Notes under the pieces: model-generated
The model's database searches: none
What the model was told of the DNA's origin: nothing
What the model saw: only the letters and a program-made list of their open reading frames with translations
Made by a program: the position numbers and the translations under genes
Shown: positions 1 to 8,175 of the stretch, in pieces
Position numbering within the stretch: position 1 is the first letter of the stretch
Layout: every line of letters begins with the position of its first letter
From: JAICJJ01 sp039809985
GTDB lineage: Bacteria; Chloroflexota; Chloroflexia; Thermomicrobiales; UBA6265
Assembly (NCBI GenBank): GCA_039809985.1
Contig: JBDHWC010000025.1
Coordinates: 1-32,054 of the forward strand
Direction of reading: 5' to 3'
DNA length: 32,054 nucleotides

Positions 1-767
1 CTGGCCGCCACGGCCGCCGAGCGGGCCTCGGCCGTCGCCGCGATCGCGCGAGCCGCCTCCTCGCTGGCGGCCCGGTCGATGGCCTGGATCGGCTGGAACA
101 GCTTCCACGCCATGCCGGCGACGGCCGCGGCCAGCCCGACCGCCACGGCCCCGAGCACGCCGCGCCGGGAGGTGCCGTCCTCGGCGGACGGCGTCGCTCC
201 GTCCGCCGCGTCCGACTGAGACGGGGCCAGCGCACCCGTCAGCCATGCCCACGCCAAGCCGAAGAGGGCGAAGCTGACCGCCAATTGCAGCAGGATCTGG
301 CCGGTCACCCCGCTCGCGGCGGCGAAGAAGCCGAGCCGGGCGAGCGGCGCGACGACCAGCAGGACCGCCGCCAGCAGCACGCCGGCCACCGCCAACCCCG
401 CCTTCAGCGTCGCGCCGTCCCCGCGGCCGAAGCGGCCCGACGCCGCCCAGCGCCAAGCCGTTCTCCCCGCCCAGCCGCCGACGGCGAGGGTCCCCAGCAG
501 CGTCAGCACGAAGAGGCTGTTCTTGGCCAGCGGCCCGAAGTTCTCCGTCGCCCAGCCGAACAGGGCGAGCGGGGTCAGTCGCGCCACCGCGGCAACGACG
601 ATCTCCGGGAACGAGGGCACGCCCGGCGGGGAGATCGTCAGCCGCCACGCCAGTTGCAGGGCGAGCATGGCCAAGGCGGCGAGGACGCCGGCGGCGCCGG
701 CCCGGCCGAGGGCGGTGCGGTCCGCCTCCGGGCGAGGCGCGGACGTGTCGAGAACGACGCCGGTCAT
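1..767 (-). CDS. Membrane-anchored molybdopterin-dependent oxidoreductase, N-terminal part (gene runs off the window)
   Basis: The reading frame is open from an ATG at 767 to the window edge, giving 255 residues of the N-terminus only. GGAGG lies six bases before the ATG and fixes the start. About four hydrophobic segments are visible (roughly residues 24-42, 84-104, 122-142 and 157-178), then a short hydrophilic linker and a Ser-Arg-Arg-Gly-Val-Leu-Gly motif at about 200-206 leading into a fifth hydrophobic stretch (203-222), which looks like a twin-arginine-type segment. This layout, several helices followed by RR-helix and then a soluble domain, is familiar from membrane-bound sulfite-oxidase-like molybdopterin oxidoreductases of Chloroflexota and Actinobacteria. 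The cofactor domain itself would lie outside the window, so the enzymatic name is an inference from the N-terminal architecture only. The next gene on this strand is an HTH regulator 141 bases upstream; a shared transcript is possible. Confidence 0.55.
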   Translation of the reverse strand, partial: MTGVVLDTSAPRPEADRTALGRAGAAGVLAALAMLALQLAWRLTISPPGVPSFPEIVVAAVARLTPLALFGWATENFGPLAKNSLFVLTLLGTLAVGGWAGRTAWRWAASGRFGRGDGATLKAGLAVAGVLLAAVLLVVAPLARLGFFAAASGVTGQILLQLAVSFALFGLAWAWLTGALAPSQSDAADGATPSAEDGTSRRGVLGAVAVGLAAAVAGMAWKLFQPIQAIDRAASEEAARAIAATAEARSAAVAA

Positions 768-908
768 GGGAAGCCTCCGGGGGGCGAAACGCTGACCTGC
801 GACGACGCGAGCGGGCCAGTCAGCGGTGATACGAGGCAAGCTCGCCGATCGGACGTGTCGGCGGCCGTCGCCATTCGGTGTCGCCAGCGGCGTGCCGCGC
901 CGTCGCGC

Positions 909-1694
909 TCAGCGGCGGCCGGGCAGCACGGTCAGGGTCGGCGGGCCGTCGACCGCGGCCAGCTGGTCGGCCGGGCCGCGGGCGGCGACCGCCGCCTCGT
1001 GCCCCTGCATCGTGGCGATCAGCACCTGGTCCATGAAGTGGTTGATCTCGGCGAAGACGCGCACCGCCCGCCGGGCGGCCAGCTCCTGCTCCTCGATCAT
1101 CCCGGTCACCGCCCGGACGACGGGGAACCGGAAGTAGAGGAAGGCCTCGACCATCTCGGAGGGGCCAAGGCCGACCGCCGCCCCGTTCCGGCCGTAGTGC
1201 TCGCCGATCTGGCGCCCCTCGGCCAGCAAGGAGGCCCGCTCCTCGGCGGTCGAGGCCACCGCCGCGTAGCGGACCGCGATGTCGACCATCCGGCGGCCGA
1301 GCCGCCGATGCTCCTCCTGCGACCCCTCGGCGTAGGCGCTGAACCAGCGCCGCTCGCGGGCGAGCCGCAGGTACTCCTCCTCGTAGGCCCCGAGCGAGCG
1401 GTCGGTCAGGTCCTTCTGGCTGACCCGCAGCCGTTCGTGCCGCTGCGGGCCCGCGCCGACGAGGGCGCGCAGGTCGGCCTCGGCGTAGCGGCGGTGGCCG
1501 CCCGGTGTCCGGAAGACCGGCACCTTGCCGGAGTCGCTCCACCGGCGCAGCGTCGACTGGTCGACGCCGAGCATCGCGCACGCCTCGTTGATCGACAGCC
1601 AGCGACCGCCGTCGCCGCCGTGCATCAGCGCGCCCGGGGCCGTCTCGGCGTCTTCCGCGTTCGGTCGGGAGGTGGACACCCGCTCCGCGCTCAT
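909..1694 (-). CDS. MerR/excisionase-type HTH regulator with RsbRD-like helical sensor domain
   Basis: A 261-residue protein. Residues about 30-70 form a winged HTH of the MerR/excisionase type (SINEACAMLGVDQSTLRRWS, then FRTPGGHRRY), the pattern that binds DNA as a dimer. The C-terminal 150 residues are all-helical and resemble the RsbRD N-terminal / globin-like sensor fold (RWFSAYAEGSQEEHRRLG, later EMVEAFLYFRFPV and EINHFMDQVL), usually a signal-input module. It is therefore probably a one-component transcriptional regulator; the ligand cannot be read. The ATG at 1694 is chosen because GGAGGG sits seven bases upstream and because the frame extends farther upstream only as non-genic sequence. 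A TTGACA-16-TACACT promoter lies about 110 bases upstream. It is divergent from the amidase, so the amidase may be a target. Confidence 0.8.
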   Translation of the reverse strand: MSAERVSTSRPNAEDAETAPGALMHGGDGGRWLSINEACAMLGVDQSTLRRWSDSGKVPVFRTPGGHRRYAEADLRALVGAGPQRHERLRVSQKDLTDRSLGAYEEEYLRLARERRWFSAYAEGSQEEHRRLGRRMVDIAVRYAAVASTAEERASLLAEGRQIGEHYGRNGAAVGLGPSEMVEAFLYFRFPVVRAVTGMIEEQELAARRAVRVFAEINHFMDQVLIATMQGHEAAVAARGPADQLAAVDGPPTLTVLPGRR

Positions 1695-1803
1695 CGTCGA
1701 GCCCTCCGGGGTGAGACCGTCGGGAAACGTCTCGGGAACGGCGGCTCGGCCGGAATCTCGGCCACAGGTCGCGAGGGCGGTCGCTCGTGCGCGAGGCCGC
1801 GCC

Positions 1804-1831
1804 AGTGTAGCCCCGCCCGGCCCGGTGTCAA
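1804..1831 (-). promoter_or_regulatory. Sigma-70-type promoter of the HTH regulator
   Basis: On the minus strand a perfect TTGACA (1831-1826) is followed after 16 bases by TACACT (1809-1804). Transcription would start near 1797 and leave a leader of about 100 nt before the ATG at 1694. On the opposite strand a TAGAAT (1855-1860) lies 54 bases before the amidase start and may be its -10 element, though no clear -35 accompanies it. Confidence 0.6.
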
Positions 1832-1914
1832 GCCCGGCCCGGCGTGGCGGCCGGTAGAATGCCGACGGCCCCGCGACCCGCGCCGGGGCCGTCGCCGACG
1901 TCCCGGAGCCGAAC

Positions 1915-3333
1915 GTGCCGGACCACGACCTGCTCTTCCGACCCGCCGTCGAACTCGCCGCCCTCCTCCGCGAACGCCGGGTCTCGGCGGTCGAGCTGAT
2001 GGAGGCCCACCTGCGGCAGGTCGAGGCGGTCAACCCGCGGGTCAACGCGATCGTCACCCTCCTCCCCGAGCGGGCGATGGCGGGGGCGCGGGCCGCCGAC
2101 GCGGCCGTCGCCCGCGGCGACGCGCTCGGCCCGCTGCACGGCCTGCCGATCGCCCACAAGGACACCACCGACACTGCCGGCATCCGCACCACCTACGGCT
2201 CGCCGATCTACGCCGACCACGTCCCGGAGCGGGACGCGCTGATCATCGCCCGGCTGCGTCAGGGGGGCGCGATCGCGTTCGGCAAGACGAACGTGCCGGA
2301 GTTCGGCGCGGGCTCGCACACCTACAACCCCCTCTTCGGCCCGACCCTCAACCCGTGGGACCGGACCAAGACGGTCGGCGGCAGCAGCGGCGGCGCGGCG
2401 GCCGCCCTCGCCTGCGGCATGCACCCGATCGCCGACGGCAGCGACCTCGGCGGCTCGCTGCGCAACCCCGGCGGCTACTGCAACGTCGTCGGTTACCGCC
2501 CCTCGGCCGGTCGCGTCCCGAACGACCCCTCCGGCAACTACTGGTTCGACCTGACGACGACCGGCCCGCTCGCCCGCACCGTCGCCGACATCGCCCTCCT
2601 GCTGCAGGCGATCGCCGGCCCGGACCCGCGCGTCCCAATCTCCCTCGACGACCCGGGCGCGACCTTCGCCGCGCCGCTCGACCGCGACCTGCGCGGCGTC
2701 CGGGTGGCGTGGAGCCCGCGGCTCGGCGACCTCCCGGTCGACCCGCGGACCACCGCCGTGCTGGAGGCGCACCGCACGGTCCTGACCGACCTCGGCTGCG
2801 TCGTCGAGGAGGTCGACCCGCCCCTCGAGGGCGCGGACGAGGTGTTCGAGACGCTGCGGGCCTGGAACATGGAGCGCGGCCACGGCGCGGAGTACGACAC
2901 CCGCCGCGCCGACCTGAAGGAAGCGGTGGTCTGGAACATCGAGCAGGGCCGCAAGCTCTCCGGGCCGGACGTCGCCCGCGCCTACGCGCTGCGCTCCGTC
3001 CTCTGGGAGCGGGTGCAGGCGTTCTTCGACCGCTACGAATTCCTCTGCCTGCCCGTCTCCCAGCTGCCGCCGTTCGACGTCTCGCTGACTTGGCCGACCG
3101 AGGTCGCCGGGGTGCCGATGGCGACCTACATCGAGTGGATGCGGACCTGCTCGCGGATCACCGTCACCGGCCACCCGTGCGTCAGCGTCCCCTCCGGCTT
3201 CACCGACGAGGGCCTGCCGGTCGGGCTCCAGATCGTCGGCCGCCACCGGGCCGACCTCGACCTGCTGCGGATCGCCCGCGCCTTCGAGCGCGCCACCGGC
3301 TACTGGCACCGGCGGCCGCCGGTCTTGGCCTGA
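1915..3333 (+). CDS. Amidase signature family hydrolase
   Basis: A 472-residue protein of typical length for the amidase signature family, which hydrolyses carboxamides with a Ser-cisSer-Lys triad. Lys82 lies in GLPIAHKDTTD, the GGSSGG loop is at 155-160 (cis-Ser is 157 or 158), and the nucleophile Ser181 lies in DGSDLGGSLRNPGG. The C-terminal part has the usual family block PVGLQIVGRH. The start is a GTG at 1915 with GGAG about nine bases upstream. The sequence alone does not separate a GatA-like role from free amide hydrolysis; no gatB or gatC neighbour is present, so a catabolic or detoxifying amidase is more likely. It stands alone, divergent from the HTH regulator and convergent with the next gene. 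Confidence 0.9.
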   Translation: MPDHDLLFRPAVELAALLRERRVSAVELMEAHLRQVEAVNPRVNAIVTLLPERAMAGARAADAAVARGDALGPLHGLPIAHKDTTDTAGIRTTYGSPIYADHVPERDALIIARLRQGGAIAFGKTNVPEFGAGSHTYNPLFGPTLNPWDRTKTVGGSSGGAAAALACGMHPIADGSDLGGSLRNPGGYCNVVGYRPSAGRVPNDPSGNYWFDLTTTGPLARTVADIALLLQAIAGPDPRVPISLDDPGATFAAPLDRDLRGVRVAWSPRLGDLPVDPRTTAVLEAHRTVLTDLGCVVEEVDPPLEGADEVFETLRAWNMERGHGAEYDTRRADLKEAVVWNIEQGRKLSGPDVARAYALRSVLWERVQAFFDRYEFLCLPVSQLPPFDVSLTWPTEVAGVPMATYIEWMRTCSRITVTGHPCVSVPSGFTDEGLPVGLQIVGRHRADLDLLRIARAFERATGYWHRRPPVLA

Positions 3334-3358
3334 GCCGGTCCCCGCGCGAAGGCCGCGC

Positions 3359-3895
3359 CTACCCCTCGGCCAGCCGGCGCGGGCGGGCCGCCTCGTCCCC
3401 CTCGCCGACGTACCGGCTCATCTGCCGCCGGTAGCGCTCGAGGAAGAGGCGCTCCGAGGCGTCCTCGGAGAAATCGGCGAGGGCGACCGCGTCGGCCATC
3501 CCGAGCAGCGCCTCGGCCAGCAGCGGGGCGAGCTTCGTGCCGTGGGCGCGGTCGTAGGCGACCGCCTGCTCGAGGAACGCCGGCGGCTCGTCGAGCATCT
3601 CCGAGTAGCGCTCGAGGTCGCGCTGCAGCGTCTCGACCGCCGCGAAATACTCCTCGCTGGTGGTGAAGCCCCCCATCCCCTGGAAGAGCATCACCAGCAT
3701 CTCGTCCGGCGAGATGTCGCCGTCCATCCCGGCCACAGTCGCGAACAGGAGGTAGGTGTAGAGCGCGACGTCGCGGTTGAACGTCTCTTGGTCCTGATAC
3801 CGGCCGTCGGCGACGAGCGCGTCGCCCGCGGCGGCGACCGCGGCGTTCAGGTGCCCCAGGAACCGGGCGGTCTCCCGGCGGTACGCCTCCAGCAT
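3359..3895 (-). CDS. Small acidic helical protein, possibly TerB-like
   Basis: A 178-residue, mostly helical, acidic cytoplasmic protein with no signal peptide or membrane segment. The stretch YTYLLFATVAGMDGDISPDE resembles the TerB-type helical domain motif (hydrophobic helix, then D-G-x-I-x-x-x-E), which in TerB proteins can bind metal, but the match is only by eye. Start at the ATG at 3895, preceded by a GTGGGGGAACG tract acting as ribosome site. It converges on the amidase (25 bases between the two stops) and its upstream region holds a composite repeat. Third-position GC is high, supporting a real gene. Function unknown. Confidence 0.7.
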   Translation of the reverse strand: MLEAYRRETARFLGHLNAAVAAAGDALVADGRYQDQETFNRDVALYTYLLFATVAGMDGDISPDEMLVMLFQGMGGFTTSEEYFAAVETLQRDLERYSEMLDEPPAFLEQAVAYDRAHGTKLAPLLAEALLGMADAVALADFSEDASERLFLERYRRQMSRYVGEGDEAARPRRLAEG

Positions 3896-3995
3896 CGTTC
3901 CCCCACCCGTTCGCGGCCTGCGCCGCCTGCCTGACGGCGGCGACTCTGCGGCAGCGACCGGCGGCTGTCAAGCAGACCGTCGCACCGAGGCGCCC

Positions 3996-4254
3996 GACAA
4001 GGGAAGGTCTCTGACCGACAGCGGCAGCCGCACCTCGCGCCCGAGCGCGTCGGAACCGCCCTCACCCCCAACCCTTAACAACAAGACCGTTTGCGGGCCC
4101 CGGCGACGGGGGCATCCATCGTTGGGGCAGCAAACGGTCTTGTGGTGCGCCCCCAACCCCTTCTCCCGCGGCGGCCTGACAGGCGTCGGTATCCGTTGGG
4201 AAGCAACTGGATAGCCGCCGCGCGGCCGCTTTCCAACGGATACCGACGCCTGTC
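3996..4254. repeat. Dispersed palindrome-ended element, copy A (rearranged, with a nested insertion)
   Basis: This is the longest (259 bp) of three related intergenic elements. It starts with GACAAGGGAAGGTCTCTGA and ends with ATACCGACGCCTGTC, matching the ends of the copies at 13180-13376 and 23611-23794. The left 80 bases align with those copies almost base for base, for example GACAGCGGCAGCCGC. The middle is interrupted by a 75-bp palindrome (4075-4149). The right half contains an extra inverted copy of the terminal sequence (4178-4201 pairs with 4231-4254 around a short loop), replacing the right arm of the first internal hairpin. It occupies the intergenic region between divergent genes. 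No coding sequence is inside. Confidence 0.75.
4075..4149. mobile_element. Nested 75-bp palindromic insertion flanked by 10-bp direct repeats
   Basis: A 14-bp perfect inverted repeat (ACAAGACCGTTTGC at 4081-4094, GCAAACGGTCTTGT at 4130-4143) lies between two copies of CCCCCAACCC (4065-4074 and 4150-4159). In the other two element copies that region is continuous, so the 75 bases look like an insertion that duplicated 10 bases of target. It is far too small to encode a transposase and would be a non-autonomous MITE-like unit moved by an enzyme outside the window. The mechanism is inference. Confidence 0.5.
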
Positions 4255-4444
4255 GAGCCGAGGCGTACGAGGGGCTGTCATCGCCCGTGCCGTTCGGCAG
4301 CCGGAGGCCGACCCTGTCCTCCACCGGGCGCGTCCCCGGTTGCGGGCCGGCTTCTGGTTCAGGGCATGGGGTTGATCCCGGGCAGGTCGCGCGCGGCGCG
4401 AGCTCCGGGAATTCGCACACGAGCCCCCGCGTGGTCCTGCGAAC

Positions 4445-4513
4445 CCCGACGTCGGGCAGTCGGTCCGTAAGGCTGCCGCCGTCGTTGACACCCCCATCTG
4501 GCCGTGCGACAAG
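4445..4513 (+). promoter_or_regulatory. Possible promoter and palindromic operator of the methyltransferase gene
   Basis: A perfect TTGACA (4485-4490) is followed after 17 bases by GACAAG (4508-4513), a poor -10 match. Upstream lies a 12-bp perfect palindrome CCCGACGTCGGG (4445-4456) that could be an operator. The gene starts 46 bases downstream at 4560. The rest of 4255-4444 shows nothing recognisable. Confidence 0.3.
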
Positions 4514-4559
4514 GCGGCCCGACCGACCGGCGGCACCGACCAGCAAGGAGACCGCCCCG

Positions 4560-5660
4560 ATGAGCGAACCGTCCGCAGGCGCCGTCTTCCCGCCGCCGGA
4601 GGCAGTTGCCGAGCGCGTTGTCGAAGCGGCGGTCGGCGCCCTCGACCTCTTCTCGATCCACCTCGGCCACCAGCTCGGCTACTACCGGTCCCTCGCGGAC
4701 GACGGGCCGGCCGCCCCGGTCGACCTCGCGCGCCGAACGGGCACCGCCGAGCGCTACGCCCGGGAATGGCTGGAGCAGCAGGCCGTCACCGGCTTCCTCG
4801 CCTGCGACGACCCGGACGCGGCTGCCGACCGCCGCGTCTACCGGCTGCCGGAAGGGTACGCGGACGTGTTCGTCAACCCGGACAGCCCGAGTTCCGTCGC
4901 GGGCGTCGCCCACGTCGTCGCCGGGATGCTTTCCCCGCTGGCGGAGGTCGTCGCCGCGCACCGGAGCGGGCGCGGCGTGCCCTACGCCGCCTACGGCCCC
5001 GACCTCCGCGCCGGCATGGCCGAAGTCAGCCGCCCGGTGTTCGCCAACCAGCTCGGGCGGGTCTGGCTGCCCGCGCTGCCCGACGTCCACGCCCGGCTGC
5101 TCGCCCCGCCGCCGGCCCGCGTCGCCGACATCGGGGTGGGCGAAGGATGGTCGAGCATCGCGCTCGCCCGCGCCTGCCCCGAGGTGCACGTCGACGGGTT
5201 CGACCTCGACCCGGCCTCGATCGCCGCCGCGCGCGAGAACGCGGACGCGGCCGGCATCGCCGACCGGGTCCGGTTCGAGGTCCGCGACGTCGACGACCCG
5301 GCGCTCGTCGGTCGGTACGACCTCGCGACGGCGTTCGACTGCGTTCACGACATGGCCGACCCGGTCTCGGTGCTGAGGGCGATGGGGCGACTCGTGGCCG
5401 GCCGCGGGCCGGTGCTGGTCGGCGACTCCAGCGTGCCCGACGCCTTCGCTCCGCCCGGCGACGCCAACGAGCGCTTGAGCTACGGCTTCAGCCTCTTCCA
5501 CTGCCTGCCGGTCGGGATGTCCGAGCAACCCTCCGTCGCCACCGGCGGGCCGATGCGCCCGTCGGTCTTCCGCCGCTATGCCGAGGCGGCGGGCTTCCGT
5601 CGCGTCACGGAACTGCTGGTCGACGAGTTCGGCGTCCGTCTCTACCGGCTTGACGGGTAA
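4560..5660 (+). CDS. Class I SAM-dependent methyltransferase with N-terminal winged-helix domain
   Basis: A 366-residue protein. The N-terminal 100 residues look like the winged-helix module found in O-methyltransferase-like enzymes (DLARRTGTAERYAREWLEQQ, helix-turn-helix). The Rossmann methyltransferase domain starts at about 185: motif I is VADIGVGEGWSSIA (188-201), followed by the acidic end of strand 2 in GFDLDP (213-218, ribose-binding Asp216). After motif IV (DLATAFDCVHDM) comes a strand with GPVLVGD. The ATG at 4560 has AAGGAG nine bases upstream. Proteins of this build are common in Actinobacteria and Chloroflexota and are annotated only as class I methyltransferases; the substrate cannot be predicted. 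It stands alone downstream of the composite repeat. Confidence 0.88.
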   Translation: MSEPSAGAVFPPPEAVAERVVEAAVGALDLFSIHLGHQLGYYRSLADDGPAAPVDLARRTGTAERYAREWLEQQAVTGFLACDDPDAAADRRVYRLPEGYADVFVNPDSPSSVAGVAHVVAGMLSPLAEVVAAHRSGRGVPYAAYGPDLRAGMAEVSRPVFANQLGRVWLPALPDVHARLLAPPPARVADIGVGEGWSSIALARACPEVHVDGFDLDPASIAAARENADAAGIADRVRFEVRDVDDPALVGRYDLATAFDCVHDMADPVSVLRAMGRLVAGRGPVLVGDSSVPDAFAPPGDANERLSYGFSLFHCLPVGMSEQPSVATGGPMRPSVFRRYAEAAGFRRVTELLVDEFGVRLYRLDG

Positions 5661-5892
5661 GGGCGCGGACGGCGGGCCGTCGGCAACCCGGACCATGCCG
5701 CCCTCGCTCAACATCGGTATCCGCCACGGGCTCCCCTCGCGGCCACGCCGACCTGCCGCTCGGCCGAACGGTGCCCGGTCGGGCGCGCTCGGTGGGCCGC
5801 GCTGCCCGCCAGCGCGCCGGCTGCCTCCGGGCCAGCCGAGGGGATGGTCGAGCCCCGCCGCCGGCAACGATGCCGACCACGCCAGCGACGCC

Positions 5893-7005
5893 TCACCGCC
5901 GTCGCCGGAGCGTCATCCGGAAGCCCGCCCGGTGCTGGAGGTGGAACGCCGCCCGCAGCGCCACGCCCACCAGCAACAGCAGGATGACGCCGGAAAGCGC
6001 GAGATCGACCGCGGTCACCGCCTGCAGCGACGTCGGCACCAACACCGAGCGGACGCCCCAGATCGCCAGGATCAGACTGCCGACCCCCAGCATCAGGCTG
6101 TCGACACTCTGCGTGGCCAGCGTCAGCCCGCTCGACACCGCGACCAGCACCACCAGCAGGACCGCCAGCACCGGCAGGTAGGCCGGACGGCGGAAGGTCA
6201 GGTCGAGCACGGTCGACGGCGCCATCGGGCCGGATGCGGACGGGAGGCGAGCGGCATCGACTTCCACCGGCGGCGCCATCACGAAGCGGTTCAGCTGGTT
6301 CTGCAAGGTCGGCATCTGCAGGCCCGCTCCGCCGGCTTGCGCGCCCGCGTCGGGTGGCGACGCGACCGACGGCACGGCTCTCGGTGGGGTCGCCGGTTCG
6401 CTCCCGGCCGACGGGGTGGAGATCGGCGCGGCGCCCGCCTCTCCCGCTGGCACCGGGTCGGGCGCAGGCACCTGGATCCCGAGCCGCAGGCGGTAGACGT
6501 CGAACGGGTACCGGATCGTGCTGCCGCGCACGGGGAGCGTGATGCTCTGGCTGAACGCATTCTCCCCCGGCCCGAGGATCACCCGGGCGAACGGCGACAG
6601 ACCGCGCCGCTGCGAGGCGTCGTCGTCGAGCGCGAAGAACGTCATCAGCCGGGCGAGACAGGGGTCGCAGTCGCGGTTGCCCGAGACGGCCAGCGTCACC
6701 GATCCGGAGACCTCGTCCAAGTGGACCACCGCGATGTTGAGGTACTCCGCCCCGGAGGTGTCGACCTCGTCGCCGGCAACGAGCTGACCGGTCCGCAGGT
6801 TGTAGAGTCGCTGCGACTCCCCTTCCCGGAGTTCCCCGATCATGCTGGCGACCACGAATGGGAAGATCAGCAACGCGCTGCCGGCGAGGATCACAGCGAC
6901 AACCCACGCCACGCGCACCCACGGCTCGCGCTGCCCCGGCGGTGGCTCGGGGTCATGCTCCAGCCACGGCAGGAGCGACTCGCGGGGGGTCGGGTTGTCG
7001 CCCAT
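5893..7005 (-). CDS. DUF4436-like membrane protein
   Basis: A 370-residue membrane protein. One hydrophobic segment lies at about 31-54, then an extracytoplasmic domain of about 215 residues that includes a Pro/Ala/Gly-rich linker (about 185-230), then three C-terminal helices at about 275-297, 304-322 and 332-352, ending in a basic tail (TLRRRR). The order (one helix, beta-rich domain with YPFDVY, three helices) matches the DUF4436 membrane family; this is recognition of pattern, not an alignment. A Cys pair (DCDPC) sits in the outer domain. The ATG at 7005 is preferred although its ribosome site is weak; an in-frame GTG at 7068 has none. It converges on the methyltransferase across 232 bases that hold no gene. 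Function unknown. Confidence 0.65.
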   Translation of the reverse strand: MGDNPTPRESLLPWLEHDPEPPPGQREPWVRVAWVVAVILAGSALLIFPFVVASMIGELREGESQRLYNLRTGQLVAGDEVDTSGAEYLNIAVVHLDEVSGSVTLAVSGNRDCDPCLARLMTFFALDDDASQRRGLSPFARVILGPGENAFSQSITLPVRGSTIRYPFDVYRLRLGIQVPAPDPVPAGEAGAAPISTPSAGSEPATPPRAVPSVASPPDAGAQAGGAGLQMPTLQNQLNRFVMAPPVEVDAARLPSASGPMAPSTVLDLTFRRPAYLPVLAVLLVVLVAVSSGLTLATQSVDSLMLGVGSLILAIWGVRSVLVPTSLQAVTAVDLALSGVILLLLVGVALRAAFHLQHRAGFRMTLRRRR

Positions 7006-7116
7006 CGGCCGCAGCTCACAGTCGCGCGCAGTGTGCCCGACGGAGCCTAGCAGGCACGCCGCCGACACGTCGCGGCCGGCGGGGACGACGCCCGCCGGCC
7101 GCGCTCCCGACCGAGA

Positions 7117-8034
7117 TCAGCCGTTCGCCGGCGGCGTGCCGTCGGGCCCACCGGGCGGGGGTCCGCCCGGTCCGCCGAACCCGGCCGCCTCGGGCGTCGT
7201 CGTCGAGTCGACCCCGATCGTCACCGCCCCGCGGAAGCCGCCGCTCGCCGGGTCGCCGCCGAGCGGCTCGAGGACGACGAGGAAGCCCGGCTCGTCGAGG
7301 TGGTCGCCGAGGATGTTGTCCTGCGCGTTCGTCGTCCGCCGGCCGTTGTCGCGTCCGCCGTAGGCCGACGCCCGCCCGTAGACCTCGTCGCTGATCGCGT
7401 CGTCGAAGAAGATCTGGCCGGTGTGGGCGACGTGGCCTCCCTCGTAGACGGCCTCCGGCGTGCCGGCCGTCGAGGTCGCCTCGCCGTCGTGGCCGCCGAC
7501 GTGGACCTTCAGGTGAATGTGGACGGTGCGGCCGGTGTACCAGCCGGGGTAGATCGTCAGGAACTCCGCGCCCCCGTCGTCGCCCGTCGCCTGCACGCCG
7601 CGCAGGAACGTCCCGCTGTCGACCTTCGGGCCGCCGCTCGCGCCGCCGCCCGGGTTGGCGTCGACCCCGGAGTAGTACCCCTGCGCGTCGCAGTGCCAGA
7701 TGTCGACCGCCGCGTTCGGCAGCGGCGCGCAACCGTTGGCGAGGTCGACGACGTTGACCCGCAACTGGAGCGGCAGCCCCGGCGTCCCCTCGGTGACGTC
7801 CCGCCGCAGCAGGTCGAGCGGCAGGTAGTACGGCCCCTCGGTCAGCTCCGGCGTCAGCACGCAGACGTCGGCGGCGGCGGTCGCCGCGCTCTGGGCCCCG
7901 GCCGGGGCCGGGTAGCGGAGCCGGAAGACGCCGGCGGCGACCGCTGCCGCCGCCCCGCTCCGCAGCAGGTCGCGCCGGCTCGGTCGGGACGCGCCGTCTC
8001 CGTCACGCCCGTTCGTTCGTCGCGGATCCGTCAT
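7117..8034 (-). CDS. Tat-exported intradiol ring-cleavage dioxygenase-like protein
   Basis: A 305-residue protein with a twin-arginine leader (SRRDLLRSG, Arg20-Arg21, hydrophobic to about residue 48). The mature part has the intradiol dioxygenase core: TEGPYYLP (65-72), DIWHCDAQGYYSGV (111-124), FLRGVQATGDDG, then YPGWYTGRTVHIHLKV (162-177). Expected iron(III) ligands are Tyr121, Tyr166, His172 and His174, all present. Cytoplasmic relatives cleave catechol or protocatechuate; secreted relatives of this type are known as dioxygenase-related proteins and their substrate is usually unknown. The C-terminus is a Gly/Pro-rich tail. GGGAGGAG lies five bases before the ATG at 8034. The next gene on the strand, 141 bases upstream, is a membrane protein. 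Confidence 0.88.
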   Translation of the reverse strand: MTDPRRTNGRDGDGASRPSRRDLLRSGAAAAVAAGVFRLRYPAPAGAQSAATAAADVCVLTPELTEGPYYLPLDLLRRDVTEGTPGLPLQLRVNVVDLANGCAPLPNAAVDIWHCDAQGYYSGVDANPGGGASGGPKVDSGTFLRGVQATGDDGGAEFLTIYPGWYTGRTVHIHLKVHVGGHDGEATSTAGTPEAVYEGGHVAHTGQIFFDDAISDEVYGRASAYGGRDNGRRTTNAQDNILGDHLDEPGFLVVLEPLGGDPASGGFRGAVTIGVDSTTTPEAAGFGGPGGPPPGGPDGTPPANG

Positions 8035-8175
8035 CGTGCTCCTCCCGTTCACTCGGGCCGAGGCCGTGTCGGCCGTGCGTCGCCGCGTCGTGGCGGTCAT
8101 CCGCGCCACGCGTGCCCATCGTAGTTCGGCAGCCGATGCGCCCCGCCCTGTCGTGACCTCCCCAGCCCGGCAAGA

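Noticed and set aside
285..3434. A 1049-codon open frame on the plus strand spanning three genes
   Set aside because: Its translation is an Arg/Pro/Gly/Ala-rich shadow without domains and runs through the HTH regulator antisense and the amidase out of frame; high GC leaves such frames open by chance.
5711..5760. Sequence with CATCGGTATCCGCC that recalls the inner part of the dispersed element
   Set aside because: Only about ten bases agree and neither the GACA end nor hairpins are present.
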